From positions 3,782,001 to 3,846,000 of the forward strand of contig NZ_CP123923.1 in assembly GCF_030450125.1 (NCBI RefSeq): a stretch of DNA of 64,000 nucleotides, read 5' to 3'. Shown piece after piece: positions 20,151-28,272 of the stretch (the stretch's first letter is position 1; every line of letters begins with the position of its first letter). The notes under the pieces were generated by a model that worked only from the letters and a program-made list of their open reading frames with translations, did not search any database and was not told the origin of the DNA. The stretch is from Streptomyces sp. WP-1. GTDB taxonomy: Bacteria > Actinomycetota > Actinomycetes > Streptomycetales > Streptomycetaceae. The translations under genes and the position numbers were made by a program.

Positions 20151-20813
20151 TCACGAACCGGGCCGCATCCCCAGCGGTCCGCCGATCTCCTCGGCCATCA
20201 CCCGGCCCGCCTCGAACTCCAGGGTCTCGTCGCCCATGGGGGTCTGGTCGGTGTCCAGGCCGTCCAGCTCCTCCAAGGGCTGGTTGAGGCGGACGTGGAT
20301 GAGCACCGACTGCAGGGCGCGCAGCACGGCGGAGGCCGTCGGACCCCAGTTGGAGAAGTAGGAGAACTGCCACCACCACAGGGCCTCCGAGGTGCGGCCC
20401 GCGCGGTAGTGGGCCATGCCGTGGCGCAGGTCCGTGATGATGTCGGCGAGGTCGTCGGAGATCCGGGCCGGCACCGGGGCCCTGCGGGGCTCGTAGGGGT
20501 CGAAGACCTCGGAGTAGACGTCGACCGGCTCCAGCAGCCGGGCGAAGTTCTCCCGCAGCCCGTCCACGTCCACCTCCGGGCCCGGGTCGGGCTCGTAGCG
20601 CTCGTCGGGGACGATGTCCTCGTGGGCGCCCAGCCGGCCGCCGGCCAGCAGCAGCTGGGAGATCTCCAGGAGGAGGAAGGGCACGGTGGAGCCGGGCTCG
20701 TCGCCCCGCGCCACCTCGGTGACGGCCACCAGGAAGCTCTCGACCTGGTCCGCGACCTGTACCGCGAAGTCGTCGGGGTTCTGCGACGTGGCGTGCAGCG
20801 TGGCGTCAGACAT
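20151..20813 (-). CDS. DUF5063-family protein
   Basis: The 220-residue soluble, acidic, mostly helical protein has the features of DUF5063 proteins found next to recR in Streptomyces: an N-terminal helix with [20 protein letters not shown], a [16 protein letters not shown] segment, and an acidic C-terminus. Its function is unknown. The start ATG at 20813 overlaps the recR stop by eight bases, so it is translationally coupled to recR and probably part of the ybaB-recR operon. No catalytic motif is apparent. Confidence 0.8.
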   Translation of the reverse strand: MSDATLHATSQNPDDFAVQVADQVESFLVAVTEVARGDEPGSTVPFLLLEISQLLLAGGRLGAHEDIVPDERYEPDPGPEVDVDGLRENFARLLEPVDVYSEVFDPYEPRRAPVPARISDDLADIITDLRHGMAHYRAGRTSEALWWWQFSYFSNWGPTASAVLRALQSVLIHVRLNQPLEELDGLDTDQTPMGDETLEFEAGRVMAEEIGGPLGMRPGS

Positions 20814-21405
20814 CTAGGAGTCTTCTCCCCTCGAAGGCGCGGCCGAGGGTGACCTCGTCCGCGTATTCCAGGTCGCCACCCACCGGGAGGCCGCTGGCCA
20901 GGCGGGTGACCTTCAGGCCCATGGGCTTGATCATGCGCGCGAGGTACGTGGCCGTCGCCTCGCCCTCGAGATTCGGATCGGTGGCCAGGATCAGCTCCGT
21001 GACCGTCCCGTCGGCCAACCGCGTGAGAAGTTCCCGTATACGCAGGTCGTCGGGCCCGACACCCTCGATGGGGCTGATCGCCCCGCCGAGCACGTGGTAG
21101 CGGCCGCGGAACTCGCGGGTGCGCTCGATCGCCACGACGTCCTTCGGCTCCTCCACGACGCAGATCACCGAGGGATCGCGGCGCGGGTCACGGCAGATGT
21201 TGCACAGTTCCTCCTGCGCGACATTGCCGCAGGCCGCGCAGAAGCGGACCTTCGCCTTGACCTCCAGGAGCGCCTGCGCGAGCCGTTTCACGTCCGTCGG
21301 CTCGGCCTGGAGGATGTGGAAGGCGATCCGCTGCGCGCTCTTGGGACCGACGCCGGGCAGCCGCCCCAGCTCGTCGATGAGGTCCTGGACCACGCCTTCG
21401 TACAA
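20806..21405 (-). CDS. recR: recombination protein RecR
   Basis: RecR works with RecF and RecO to load RecA at single-strand gaps. The 199-residue protein has the helix-hairpin-helix start ([20 protein letters not shown]), a C4 zinc finger ([16 protein letters not shown]), a TOPRIM domain ([17 protein letters not shown]) and the C-terminal Walker-like segment ending GRRLLDV. Length is typical. It lies 51 bases downstream of the YbaB gene and overlaps the DUF5063 gene, the usual actinobacterial order. Confidence 0.97.
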   Translation of the reverse strand: MYEGVVQDLIDELGRLPGVGPKSAQRIAFHILQAEPTDVKRLAQALLEVKAKVRFCAACGNVAQEELCNICRDPRRDPSVICVVEEPKDVVAIERTREFRGRYHVLGGAISPIEGVGPDDLRIRELLTRLADGTVTELILATDPNLEGEATATYLARMIKPMGLKVTRLASGLPVGGDLEYADEVTLGRAFEGRRLLDV

Positions 21406-21456
21406 CGGACTGCCCTTCCTGGAGACCTTTCGGTACGTACGCTAGTTGGACCGGGC

Positions 21457-21801
21457 TCAGAACGGCAGACCGGGGATGCCCGAGCCGCCGCCGAGGCCCT
21501 GGGCCAGCGGGCCGAGCTTCTGCTGCTGGAGCGCCTGCGCGTTCTCGTTCGCCGCCTGCACGGCGGCCACGATCAGGTCGGCGAGGGTCTCGGTGTCCTC
21601 CGGGTCCACCGCCTTCGGGTCGATCTGCAGGCCGCGCAGCTCGCCGGCGCCGGTCACGGTTGCCCTGACCAGGCCGCCGCCCGCCTGCCCGTCGACCTCC
21701 GTGTTCGCCAGTTCCTCCTGGGCGCGCTGCAGATCCTGCTGCATCTGCTGGGCCTGCTGGAGCAACTGCTGCATGTTGGGCTGGCCACCACCGGGGATCA
21801 C
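21457..21801 (-). CDS. YbaB/EbfC nucleoid-associated protein
   Basis: The 114-residue protein has the YbaB/EbfC pattern: a glutamine-rich, methionine-rich helix ([20 protein letters not shown]), a three-strand core with the family [15 protein letters not shown] segment and a C-terminal helix ([18 protein letters not shown]). These dimeric DNA-binding proteins bend or bridge DNA and often sit directly before recR, as here. ATG 21801 begins [12 protein letters not shown]. The tail is glycine-rich. Confidence 0.93.
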   Translation of the reverse strand: MIPGGGQPNMQQLLQQAQQMQQDLQRAQEELANTEVDGQAGGGLVRATVTGAGELRGLQIDPKAVDPEDTETLADLIVAAVQAANENAQALQQQKLGPLAQGLGGGSGIPGLPF

Positions 21802-21996
21802 GATCAGCTCCTCTGTGTCTTTCTCCTTGGCACGAGCCTACGTGGTCCAGGCGGCCATCACACCGCCACTCTTTCGAGTGAGAGAGATGACGGATCTATA
21901 GCTGATCAAGGCCCTCTTCCGGGCGGAATAACGGGGAAAGTCACGACCGGGCCACCCGTTGGGCGGTAGGAAGGGTGGCGCACGTCGGCAGGGAAT

Positions 21997-22011
21997 GTCA
22001 CGCTACGTGAC
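21997..22011. promoter_or_regulatory. inverted repeat upstream of the SLATT gene
   Basis: GTCACG and CGTGAC flank a three-base centre in a 15-base site that ends 26 bases before the GTG start of the SLATT gene. It could be an operator or simply a small hairpin in the leader; no regulator is assigned. Confidence 0.35.
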
Positions 22012-22037
22012 CGGTCGCGATCAGTAGGGAGTGCCGG

Positions 22038-22784
22038 GTGGGTCAGCCGGAGATGCAGCCCGAGGGGCCGCCCCAGGACGGGCGGGGCGAGGGCTCGGCC
22101 GGACCCCGGCCGGGTGATCTGACCGGGCGGGCGCTGCCGCCCGGCGACTGGGGCGAGCCCGGCGAGCGGCTGGACGAGCTGTACCGGTGGGTGGAGCACG
22201 GCGCGCTGCGGACGGCGGACTGGTATCTGCGGGACCGGGTGTGGAAGCGGCGCGGGGCGCGGGTGCTGCGGGCCGGGGCGGCGGTGGGGGCGGTGACCGG
22301 GGCGGCGCTGCCGCTGCTGGATCTGACGAAGGTGGCGGGAGGCGTGGCGCCCTGGGGGTGTCTGGCGCTGCTCCTCGCGGCCGCGTGCGCCGGGGCGGAC
22401 CGGTACTTCGGGGTGACGTCCGGCTGGATGCGGGACGTGGCGACGGCGCAGGCGGTGCAGCGGCGCCTCCAGGCACTCCAGTTCGACTGGGCGGTGGAGG
22501 GGGTGCGGGAGGTGCTGGGCCCCACCGAGGGCACGGCGAGCGAGGCGGCGGAGCGGTGCGTGGTCCTGCTGCGCCGCTTCTCGGAGGACATGACGGAGCT
22601 GGTCAGGGCGGAGACGGCGGACTGGATGGTGGCGTTCCGGGCGGGCGGGGCGCCGGTGGGGGCGCAGTCGGTGGCGTATGTGCCGCGGCAGGAGGTGGTG
22701 GGGCAGGCCGCCAGATTCGTCCTGCCGCCGGCGGGGGGCGCGCGGCCGAACATGCCGAGACAGCGTCCGCCGGAGCCGCGGTGA
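22038..22784 (+). CDS. SLATT/DUF4231-domain membrane protein
   Basis: The 248-residue protein has two closely spaced membrane helices (VLRAGAAVGAVTGAALPLL and GCLALLLAAACAGADRYFG) preceded by WYLRDRVWKRR and followed by a long helical cytoplasmic part (TAQAVQRRLQALQFDWAVE). This arrangement matches SLATT proteins, proposed pore-forming effectors in nucleotide-signalling systems, although housekeeping members also exist in Streptomyces. The start is GTG 22038 with GGGAG six bases upstream. Neither a CD-NTase nor another partner gene is adjacent, so an immune role is not supported by context. Confidence 0.7.
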   Translation: MGQPEMQPEGPPQDGRGEGSAGPRPGDLTGRALPPGDWGEPGERLDELYRWVEHGALRTADWYLRDRVWKRRGARVLRAGAAVGAVTGAALPLLDLTKVAGGVAPWGCLALLLAAACAGADRYFGVTSGWMRDVATAQAVQRRLQALQFDWAVEGVREVLGPTEGTASEAAERCVVLLRRFSEDMTELVRAETADWMVAFRAGGAPVGAQSVAYVPRQEVVGQAARFVLPPAGGARPNMPRQRPPEPR

Positions 22785-22822
22785 GCGCGGGGCGCGGGGG
22801 CGGCTGGGGGGCGGGCCGGTCC

Positions 22823-23135
22823 GCGGTGACCGCGAGGTCCGGCGAGGAGCGAACCGATCCCCGGTGAGCGCCGGGCCCGACCAGGAGCGAGCCGATCCTC
22901 GGCGACCACGGGGCCCGGACAAGAACGAACCGACCCCCGGTGACCGCGAGGCCCGACCAAGGACGAACCGACCCCCCGTGGCCGTCGGCCCGGTCAGGAG
23001 CGAGCCGATCCCCGGTGACCACGGGGTCCGGCCAAGAACGAACCGACCCCCGTGGCCGTCGGCCCGGTCAGGAGCGAGCCGATCCCCGGTGACCACGGGG
23101 TCCGGTCAGGGGCGAGGCAAGTCGGTTCGTGGTGA
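22823..23135. repeat. intergenic minisatellite, about eight copies of a 37-bp unit
   Basis: Most of the 431-base gap between the SLATT gene and the kinase gene is a tandem array. Each unit has the form GGTGACCACGGGGTCCGG then CAAGAACGAACCGACCCCC, with variation. The copies alternate between two subtypes, so a 74-bp higher-order unit appears: the block starting at 22978 recurs nearly unchanged at 23052. There are no unique spacers. The array lies between the 3' ends of convergent genes, so it would be transcribed only by read-through. Confidence 0.85.
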
Positions 23136-23215
23136 GCGCGGAAGCCCATCACGGGCGAACTGGCCCCGGTGGGCGCGGGAGCCGGTCGCCGGGGGGGGCG
23201 GGCCGGGCCGTCCGC

Positions 23216-25087
23216 TCACTGCCGGGTGTACGTCAGGCTCTCCCCGCCGCCCTGCTGCGTCCGCCGCAGCCGCCCGTCGGGGAGCAGGCTGACCTCCGTC
23301 GGGTCGCCCGGCGTGCACGAGGAGGCGGGCTCGCCGCTGGTCACGACGGACGGGCCGATCTCCAACGGGCCGTCGCCGTACGGCGCTTGGCTGAGATCGG
23401 CCGCGAAGACGCAGCGGTACGACCCGCCGCCGTCCGCCGGGCCCTGCGCGACCAGCGTCAGCACGTCCTCCCCCACCTTGCCCTGCCGGATGGTGAGCCG
23501 GCGGGTGTTGGCGCCGCCCGCGTTGCCGATGGTCGCCGTCCAGGTCCCGAGGTAGGCGGCCGGGACGGCGCCCGCGCCCGAGGAGGAGGACGAGGCGGAG
23601 GGCGAGGCCGGGTCCGGACCGCGCTCGCCGGAACCGGTGGGCGACGCGGACCCCGAGGCCGGTGCCGGGGCGGCGCCGCTGCCCTTGCTCTCGACCCCGC
23701 TGTTCAGCAGCGCGTACACCGAGCCGCCCGCGCCCACCGCCACGATCACCGCGATCACGACCAGCAGGGCCGTGGACCGCCCGCTGCGCCGCTCCGGTTC
23801 GGGCTCCGCGCCGTACGGCGGGTAGGGCGGGTACGACTGCTGGGGATACCCGTACCCGAAGGACCGCGGCGCGCGCGGCGGCGGCGCGGACGCGGGCCCC
23901 TGCGCGACGTACGGCTGCCGGGCGTCCTGCCGGGGGTGCGGCTGGGCCTCCTGCCGCGGCTCCCCGTACGCCCCGGGGACCGTCACCGGCAGCGGCGCCC
24001 CCTCCCCCGCCGACGGCACCCGCTCGATGCCGGACCCGCTCCCCTTCGCGGCGGGCGTCCCGCCCCCGTCCGAGACGGCGGAGTGCTCGGGCGAACCGCC
24101 GCCCCGCGCGTCCCCGGACCCCGGCCGCGCGCCCCCCTCCCCGGGGCCGTCCGCGCCCGCCTCCGGCTCCTCCACCTCCAGCAACCCGACCGCGTGCCGC
24201 CCGAGTTGGGCCACCAGCGCGCCCGGCAGCCAGGGGTCGCGGGAGCGGCCGTCGGACACCGTGTCCCCCGCCCCCGTACGCTCCAGCAGCGCCTCCAGGG
24301 ACGGCCGGGCCGCCGGATCCTTGCGCAGGCACTCCCGCACCAGATCGGCGATCCCCTCCGGCACCCCCGCCAGGTCCGGCTCCTCCTGGGCGATCCGGAA
24401 CATCAGCGCGTGCACCCCGCTGCCGGCGTTCCCGAACGGCATCCGCCCGGTCGCCGCGTACGTCAGCACCGAGCCGAGCGAGAAGACGTCGCAGGCCGGG
24501 GTGACCTTGTCCCCGCGCACCTGCTCCGGCGCCATGAACCCGGGCGAGCCGACCAGCGACCCGGTCGTGGTGAGCCCCTCGCCGCCCTCCGCGCCCGTCT
24601 CCAGGGCGCGGGCGATGCCGAAGTCGATGACGCGCGGCCCGTCGATGGTCACCAGCACATTGGAGGGCTTCAGGTCCCGGTGCACGATCCCGGCCGCGTG
24701 GATGTCCTTCAGCGCGTGCGCGAGCCCCGCCGCGAGGATCCGTACCGAGCGCTCCGGCAGCGCCCCGTGATCGTGCCCCACGACCTGCTGGAGGCTCGGC
24801 CCGGCCACGTACCCGGTGGCCACCCAGGGCACCGCCGCCCCGGTGTCCGCGTCCAGCACCGGCGCGGTCCAGTACCCGCCGACCCGCCGCGCGGCGCCCA
24901 CCTCGCGCCGGAACCGCGCCCGGAACTCCTCCCGCGCGGCCAGTTCCTCGCGCACCAGCTTCACGGCGGCCGTACGGCCCCGGTCCGAGCGGGCCAGGTA
25001 CACCATGCCCATGCCGCCCGCGCCGAGGCGCGCCAGCAGCCGGTAGCCCCCGATCCTCTGGGGGTCCCCCGGACCGAGTTCCTCCAT
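23216..25087 (-). CDS. transmembrane Ser/Thr protein kinase
   Basis: The 623-residue protein starts MEELGPGDPQRIGGYRLLAR and has a complete Hanks-type kinase domain up to about residue 275: P-loop LGAGGMGMVYLA, VAIK-type lysine in TAAVKLV, HRDLKPSN, DFGIA and GSPGFMAPEQ. A 170-residue Pro/Gly-rich linker follows, then one membrane helix (ALLVVIAVIVAVGAGGSVYA), a Ser/Gly-rich stretch and an extracellular beta-rich domain of about 100 residues (YLGTWTATIGNAGG, two cysteines). The sensor domain is not of the PASTA type. It phosphorylates unknown cytoplasmic targets in response to an external cue. It is divergent from the aminotransferase gene. Confidence 0.93.
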   Translation of the reverse strand: MEELGPGDPQRIGGYRLLARLGAGGMGMVYLARSDRGRTAAVKLVREELAAREEFRARFRREVGAARRVGGYWTAPVLDADTGAAVPWVATGYVAGPSLQQVVGHDHGALPERSVRILAAGLAHALKDIHAAGIVHRDLKPSNVLVTIDGPRVIDFGIARALETGAEGGEGLTTTGSLVGSPGFMAPEQVRGDKVTPACDVFSLGSVLTYAATGRMPFGNAGSGVHALMFRIAQEEPDLAGVPEGIADLVRECLRKDPAARPSLEALLERTGAGDTVSDGRSRDPWLPGALVAQLGRHAVGLLEVEEPEAGADGPGEGGARPGSGDARGGGSPEHSAVSDGGGTPAAKGSGSGIERVPSAGEGAPLPVTVPGAYGEPRQEAQPHPRQDARQPYVAQGPASAPPPRAPRSFGYGYPQQSYPPYPPYGAEPEPERRSGRSTALLVVIAVIVAVGAGGSVYALLNSGVESKGSGAAPAPASGSASPTGSGERGPDPASPSASSSSSGAGAVPAAYLGTWTATIGNAGGANTRRLTIRQGKVGEDVLTLVAQGPADGGGSYRCVFAADLSQAPYGDGPLEIGPSVVTSGEPASSCTPGDPTEVSLLPDGRLRRTQQGGGESLTYTRQ

Positions 25088-25297
25088 GACCGCCCGCCTT
25101 CCCGCCCCGTCAGCCGTGGCAACGGCCCGAGAATAATCCGGTCGTACAAGGTGCCGGGGGCCCGGCCGTCCACGGTTCCGTAACAGGCCGCGCGCCCCCC
25201 GGCCGGTTCGATGTCGACAACGTGTCGCGGATTGGGCCCGGTCACGGAACAGGACGCCGATACCGCGTCCGCATCCCGGACATTTACGCTCGCCCGC

Positions 25298-26653
25298 ATG
25301 ACCCCTCAGACCGATCCCGCAGCCGGCGCCGCAGTGAAGGCCGCGGACCGTGCGCACGTCTTCCACTCCTGGTCCGCCCAGGACCTCATCGACCCGCTCG
25401 CCGTCGCCGGCGCCGAGGGGTCGTACTTCTGGGACTACGACGGCACGCGCTACCTGGACTTCACCAGCGGGCTCGTCTACACCAACATCGGCTACCAGCA
25501 CCCCAAGGTCGTCGCGGCCATCCAGGAGCAGGCGGCGACGATGACCACGTTCGCCCCGGCGTTCGCGATCGAGGCCCGCTCGGAGGCGGCCCGGCTGATC
25601 GCCGAGCGGACCCCCGGCGACCTGGACAAGATCTTCTTCACCAACGGCGGCGCCGACGCGGTGGAGCACGCGGTGCGCATGGCCCGGCTGCACACGGGCC
25701 GCCCGAAGGTGCTCTCGGCCTACCGCTCGTACCACGGCGGCACCCAGCAGGCCGTGAACCTCACCGGCGACCCCCGCCGCTGGCCCTCCGACAGCGGCAC
25801 CGGCGGGGTCGTGCACTTCTGGGCGCCGTTCCTGTACCGCTCCCGCTTCTACGCCGAGACGGAGGAGCAGGAGAGCGCGCGGGCGCTGGAGCACCTGGAG
25901 ACGACGATCGCCTTCGAGGGTCCCGGCACCGTCGCCGCGATCATCCTGGAGACCGTCCCGGGCACCGCCGGGATCATGCTGCCCCCGCCGGGCTACCTCG
26001 CCGGGGTGCGTGAGCTGTGCGACAAGTACGGGATCGTCTTCATCCTGGACGAGGTCATGGCCGGATTCGGCCGTACCGGCGAGTGGTTCGCCGCCGATCT
26101 GTTCGATGTCGTCCCGGATCTGATGACCTTCGCCAAGGGTGTGAACTCCGGCTATGTGCCGCTCGGCGGCGTGGCCGTCTCGGGGGAGATCGCGGAGACC
26201 TTCGGCAAGCGGCCCTACCCGGGCGGTCTGACCTACTCCGGGCACCCGCTGGCCTGTGCCGCCGCCGTCGCCACGATCAACGTGATGGCGGAGGAGGGCG
26301 TGGTGGCGAACGCCGAGCGGCTCGGCGAGAGCGTGCTGGCGCCGGGCCTGGCCGAGCTGGCCGCGCGGCACCCGAGCGTCGGCGAGGTCCGCGGTGTGGG
26401 CATGTTCTGGGCGCTGGAGCTGGTCAAGGACCGGGAGACGCGTGAGCCCCTGGTGCCGTACAACGCGGCCGGTGAGGCGAACGCGCCGATGGCCGCCTTC
26501 GCCGCCGCGGCCAAGAAGCAGGGCCTGTGGCCGTTCGTGAACATGAACCGCACCCATGTGGTGCCGCCGTGCAACACGAGCGAGGCGGAGCTGAAGGAGG
26601 GCCTCGCCGCCCTGGACGCCGCGCTGTCCGTGGCGGACGAGTACACGGCGTAA
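25298..26653 (+). CDS. class III PLP-dependent aminotransferase
   Basis: The 451-residue enzyme belongs to the omega/class III aminotransferases: FFTNGGADAVEHAVRMAR, the SYHGG phosphate-binding loop, FILDEVMAGFGRTGEW with the cofactor Asp, and the Schiff-base lysine in TFAKGVNSGY. The C-terminal half includes GGLTYSGHPLACAAA. Relatives act on beta-alanine, taurine, GABA or similar omega-amino acids; the substrate here is not evident. ATG 25298 has no clear ribosome site and may be leaderless or nearly so. A GntR regulator follows 117 bases downstream and likely controls it. Confidence 0.9.
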   Translation: MTPQTDPAAGAAVKAADRAHVFHSWSAQDLIDPLAVAGAEGSYFWDYDGTRYLDFTSGLVYTNIGYQHPKVVAAIQEQAATMTTFAPAFAIEARSEAARLIAERTPGDLDKIFFTNGGADAVEHAVRMARLHTGRPKVLSAYRSYHGGTQQAVNLTGDPRRWPSDSGTGGVVHFWAPFLYRSRFYAETEEQESARALEHLETTIAFEGPGTVAAIILETVPGTAGIMLPPPGYLAGVRELCDKYGIVFILDEVMAGFGRTGEWFAADLFDVVPDLMTFAKGVNSGYVPLGGVAVSGEIAETFGKRPYPGGLTYSGHPLACAAAVATINVMAEEGVVANAERLGESVLAPGLAELAARHPSVGEVRGVGMFWALELVKDRETREPLVPYNAAGEANAPMAAFAAAAKKQGLWPFVNMNRTHVVPPCNTSEAELKEGLAALDAALSVADEYTA

Positions 26654-26708
26654 CCGGATCGGCGCTGCCGTCGGCAAAGGCCGAACGCGTAAGGTGACGT
26701 GCTCGTGA

Positions 26709-26722
26709 GACTCTGCAGAGTC
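26709..26722. promoter_or_regulatory. 14-bp palindrome upstream of the GntR gene
   Basis: GACTCTGCAGAGTC is a perfect palindrome 49 bases before the GntR start codon and just after the aminotransferase gene. Its size and position suit an autoregulatory operator. Confidence 0.45.
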
Positions 26723-26770
26723 GGCCATACGTGCGAGTACATCACCCATACGCGTGAGGAGAAACCGGCC

Positions 26771-27466
26771 ATGCCCGGCAACGGCGTCGTCACCCGCAGC
26801 ACCCTGCGCCAGCAGATCGCGGACGCGCTCCGTGACGAGGTGCTGGCCGGGCGGCTGCGGCCGGGCCGGGCGTTCACCGTGAAGGAGATCGCCGACCAGT
26901 ACGGCGTCTCCGCCACCCCGGTGCGCGAGGCGCTGGTCGACCTGTCCGCGCAGGGCATCCTGGAGGCCGACCAGCATCGCGGCTTCCGCGTGCCCGAGTA
27001 CGCGCTCGCCGACTACCGGCACATGATCGAGGCCCGCAGCCTGGTCACGGACGGCATGTTCCAGGCCCTCGCCGCCGGGCACCCCGCCTTCCGCACCGCG
27101 CCCGAGGACCCGCGCACCCTCGCCCTGCTGGCCACCGTCCGCCGCCGCGGCGAGGAGGCCCAGCGCGCGGCCGGCGCGGGTGACCTGACCGTACTGATCG
27201 GCTACGACCTGCGCTTCTGGCGCGAGTTGAGCGTCCTGTTCGGCAACCCCTACCTCGGCGACTTCCTGCACCGGCTGCGCGTGCAGTCCTGGGTCTGCGC
27301 GGTCCAGCACCTGCGCCGCCTCCCCGATCTGCGCGGCCGGCTGTGGGCGGGGCACACGGAGCTGGTGGAGGCCCTGGCCCGGCGGGACGCCGAGGCCGCC
27401 CGCGCCCTGGTCGCCGCGGCCAACGCCCACTCGCTGGCCCTGCTGGAAGATCTGTCCGATAGCTGA
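26771..27466 (+). CDS. GntR-family regulator (FadR/FCD type)
   Basis: The 231-residue protein has an N-terminal winged helix (TLRQQIADALRDEVLAGRL, then TVKEIADQYGVSATPVREAL) and a helical C-terminal FCD-like ligand domain with EARSLVTDGMFQALA, a YDLRFWRELSVLFGN segment and H in GHTELVEAL. Such regulators usually bind a small organic acid and repress neighbouring catabolic genes. ATG 26771 follows GAGGAG. The likely target is the aminotransferase upstream and itself; a short palindrome lies at 26709-26722. Confidence 0.92.
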   Translation: MPGNGVVTRSTLRQQIADALRDEVLAGRLRPGRAFTVKEIADQYGVSATPVREALVDLSAQGILEADQHRGFRVPEYALADYRHMIEARSLVTDGMFQALAAGHPAFRTAPEDPRTLALLATVRRRGEEAQRAAGAGDLTVLIGYDLRFWRELSVLFGNPYLGDFLHRLRVQSWVCAVQHLRRLPDLRGRLWAGHTELVEALARRDAEAARALVAAANAHSLALLEDLSDS

Positions 27467-27541
27467 GCGGACGTGGGGGTATGGGACCACCCGCGCACCG
27501 ATTACGCTTCCCGGACCACCTCTTTGTGTGAGGAGCTCTCC

Positions 27542-28192
27542 TTGGCCTGTGACCTGTGGCTGGTACCGCTCGTCGACGTGTTGTGCCACACGCCGGACAA
27601 CCCGTTCGCCGAGGAACTCGCGCACTACAACCACGCGCTGGCCGCGGCGGGGCTGCCGCCGGTGCCGGTGTACCAGTACATGCCGGGCCTGTCCGGCGAG
27701 GTCGCGCCGGTCGCCGGGTTCGACTACGACGCCCTGCACTTCCTGCGCCGCGCCTATCTGCTCCAGGTCTGCGGCCTGCCGGTGACACCGGTGGACGAAC
27801 TCGGCGGGGACTACGAGCAGTTGCTGGAGATGTTCGAGTCCACGGCCCAGCAGTCGCACCTGGTCTGGCACTACGACCACGCGGGCGCCTACGTCCCGGT
27901 CGACTTCCCGCATCCGCTGTCCGACGAGCAACTGCTGGCCGGTGGCGGCCCCTTGGGCTCCGCCCAGGCGCTGCTGCGCGAACTCCAGTACGTCGCCCCG
28001 GTCATCGGCATCGATCCGGCCAACCCCCCGACGCCCCCCGCCCCGCCCGCGGCCCCCACCGAGCTGGAGGAACCGGCCGCCCCCACCCCCTACGACCCGA
28101 ACCCCTTCTCCCGCGAACGCCACGTCTGGCTGGGCCTGCACGCCGCCGCGACCCGCTCGCTGGCCCAGGGCTCGATGATCGTCTTCAGCTGA
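27542..28192 (+). CDS. conserved hypothetical protein
   Basis: The 216-residue soluble protein begins LACDLWLVPLVDVLCHTPDN and is acidic, with a Pro/Ala-rich linker near residues 160-185 and a C-terminal HVWLGLHAAATRSLAQGS helix. I recognise it only as a conserved Streptomyces protein without known function. TTG 27542 is chosen because GAGGAG lies six bases upstream and the conserved sequence starts there; an ATG at 27481 is in a different frame. It follows the GntR gene by 75 bases and ends at a terminator shared with the convergent nucleotidase gene. Confidence 0.7.
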   Translation: MACDLWLVPLVDVLCHTPDNPFAEELAHYNHALAAAGLPPVPVYQYMPGLSGEVAPVAGFDYDALHFLRRAYLLQVCGLPVTPVDELGGDYEQLLEMFESTAQQSHLVWHYDHAGAYVPVDFPHPLSDEQLLAGGGPLGSAQALLRELQYVAPVIGIDPANPPTPPAPPAAPTELEEPAAPTPYDPNPFSRERHVWLGLHAAATRSLAQGSMIVFS

Positions 28193-28207
28193 CCGGCCCC
28201 GGCGTAC

Positions 28208-28241
28208 GGCACCCGCCCGTCCGTGGCGGTGAGCGGGTGCC
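28208..28241. terminator. bidirectional hairpin between convergent genes
   Basis: GGCACCCGC (28208-28216) pairs with GCGGGTGCC (28233-28241) in the 80-base gap between stops at 28192 and 28273. Confidence 0.6.
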
Positions 28242-28272
28242 TGGGTGTCCGGTGTCCGGTGTCCTTGCCGGG

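Noticed and set aside
22038..22784. SLATT protein as part of a nucleotide-triggered defence system
   Set aside because: No CD-NTase, Cap or other defence gene is adjacent; the surroundings are recR and a kinase in conserved order.
22823..23135. CRISPR array
   Set aside because: The units are contiguous and imperfect, with no unique spacers between identical repeats and no cas genes.
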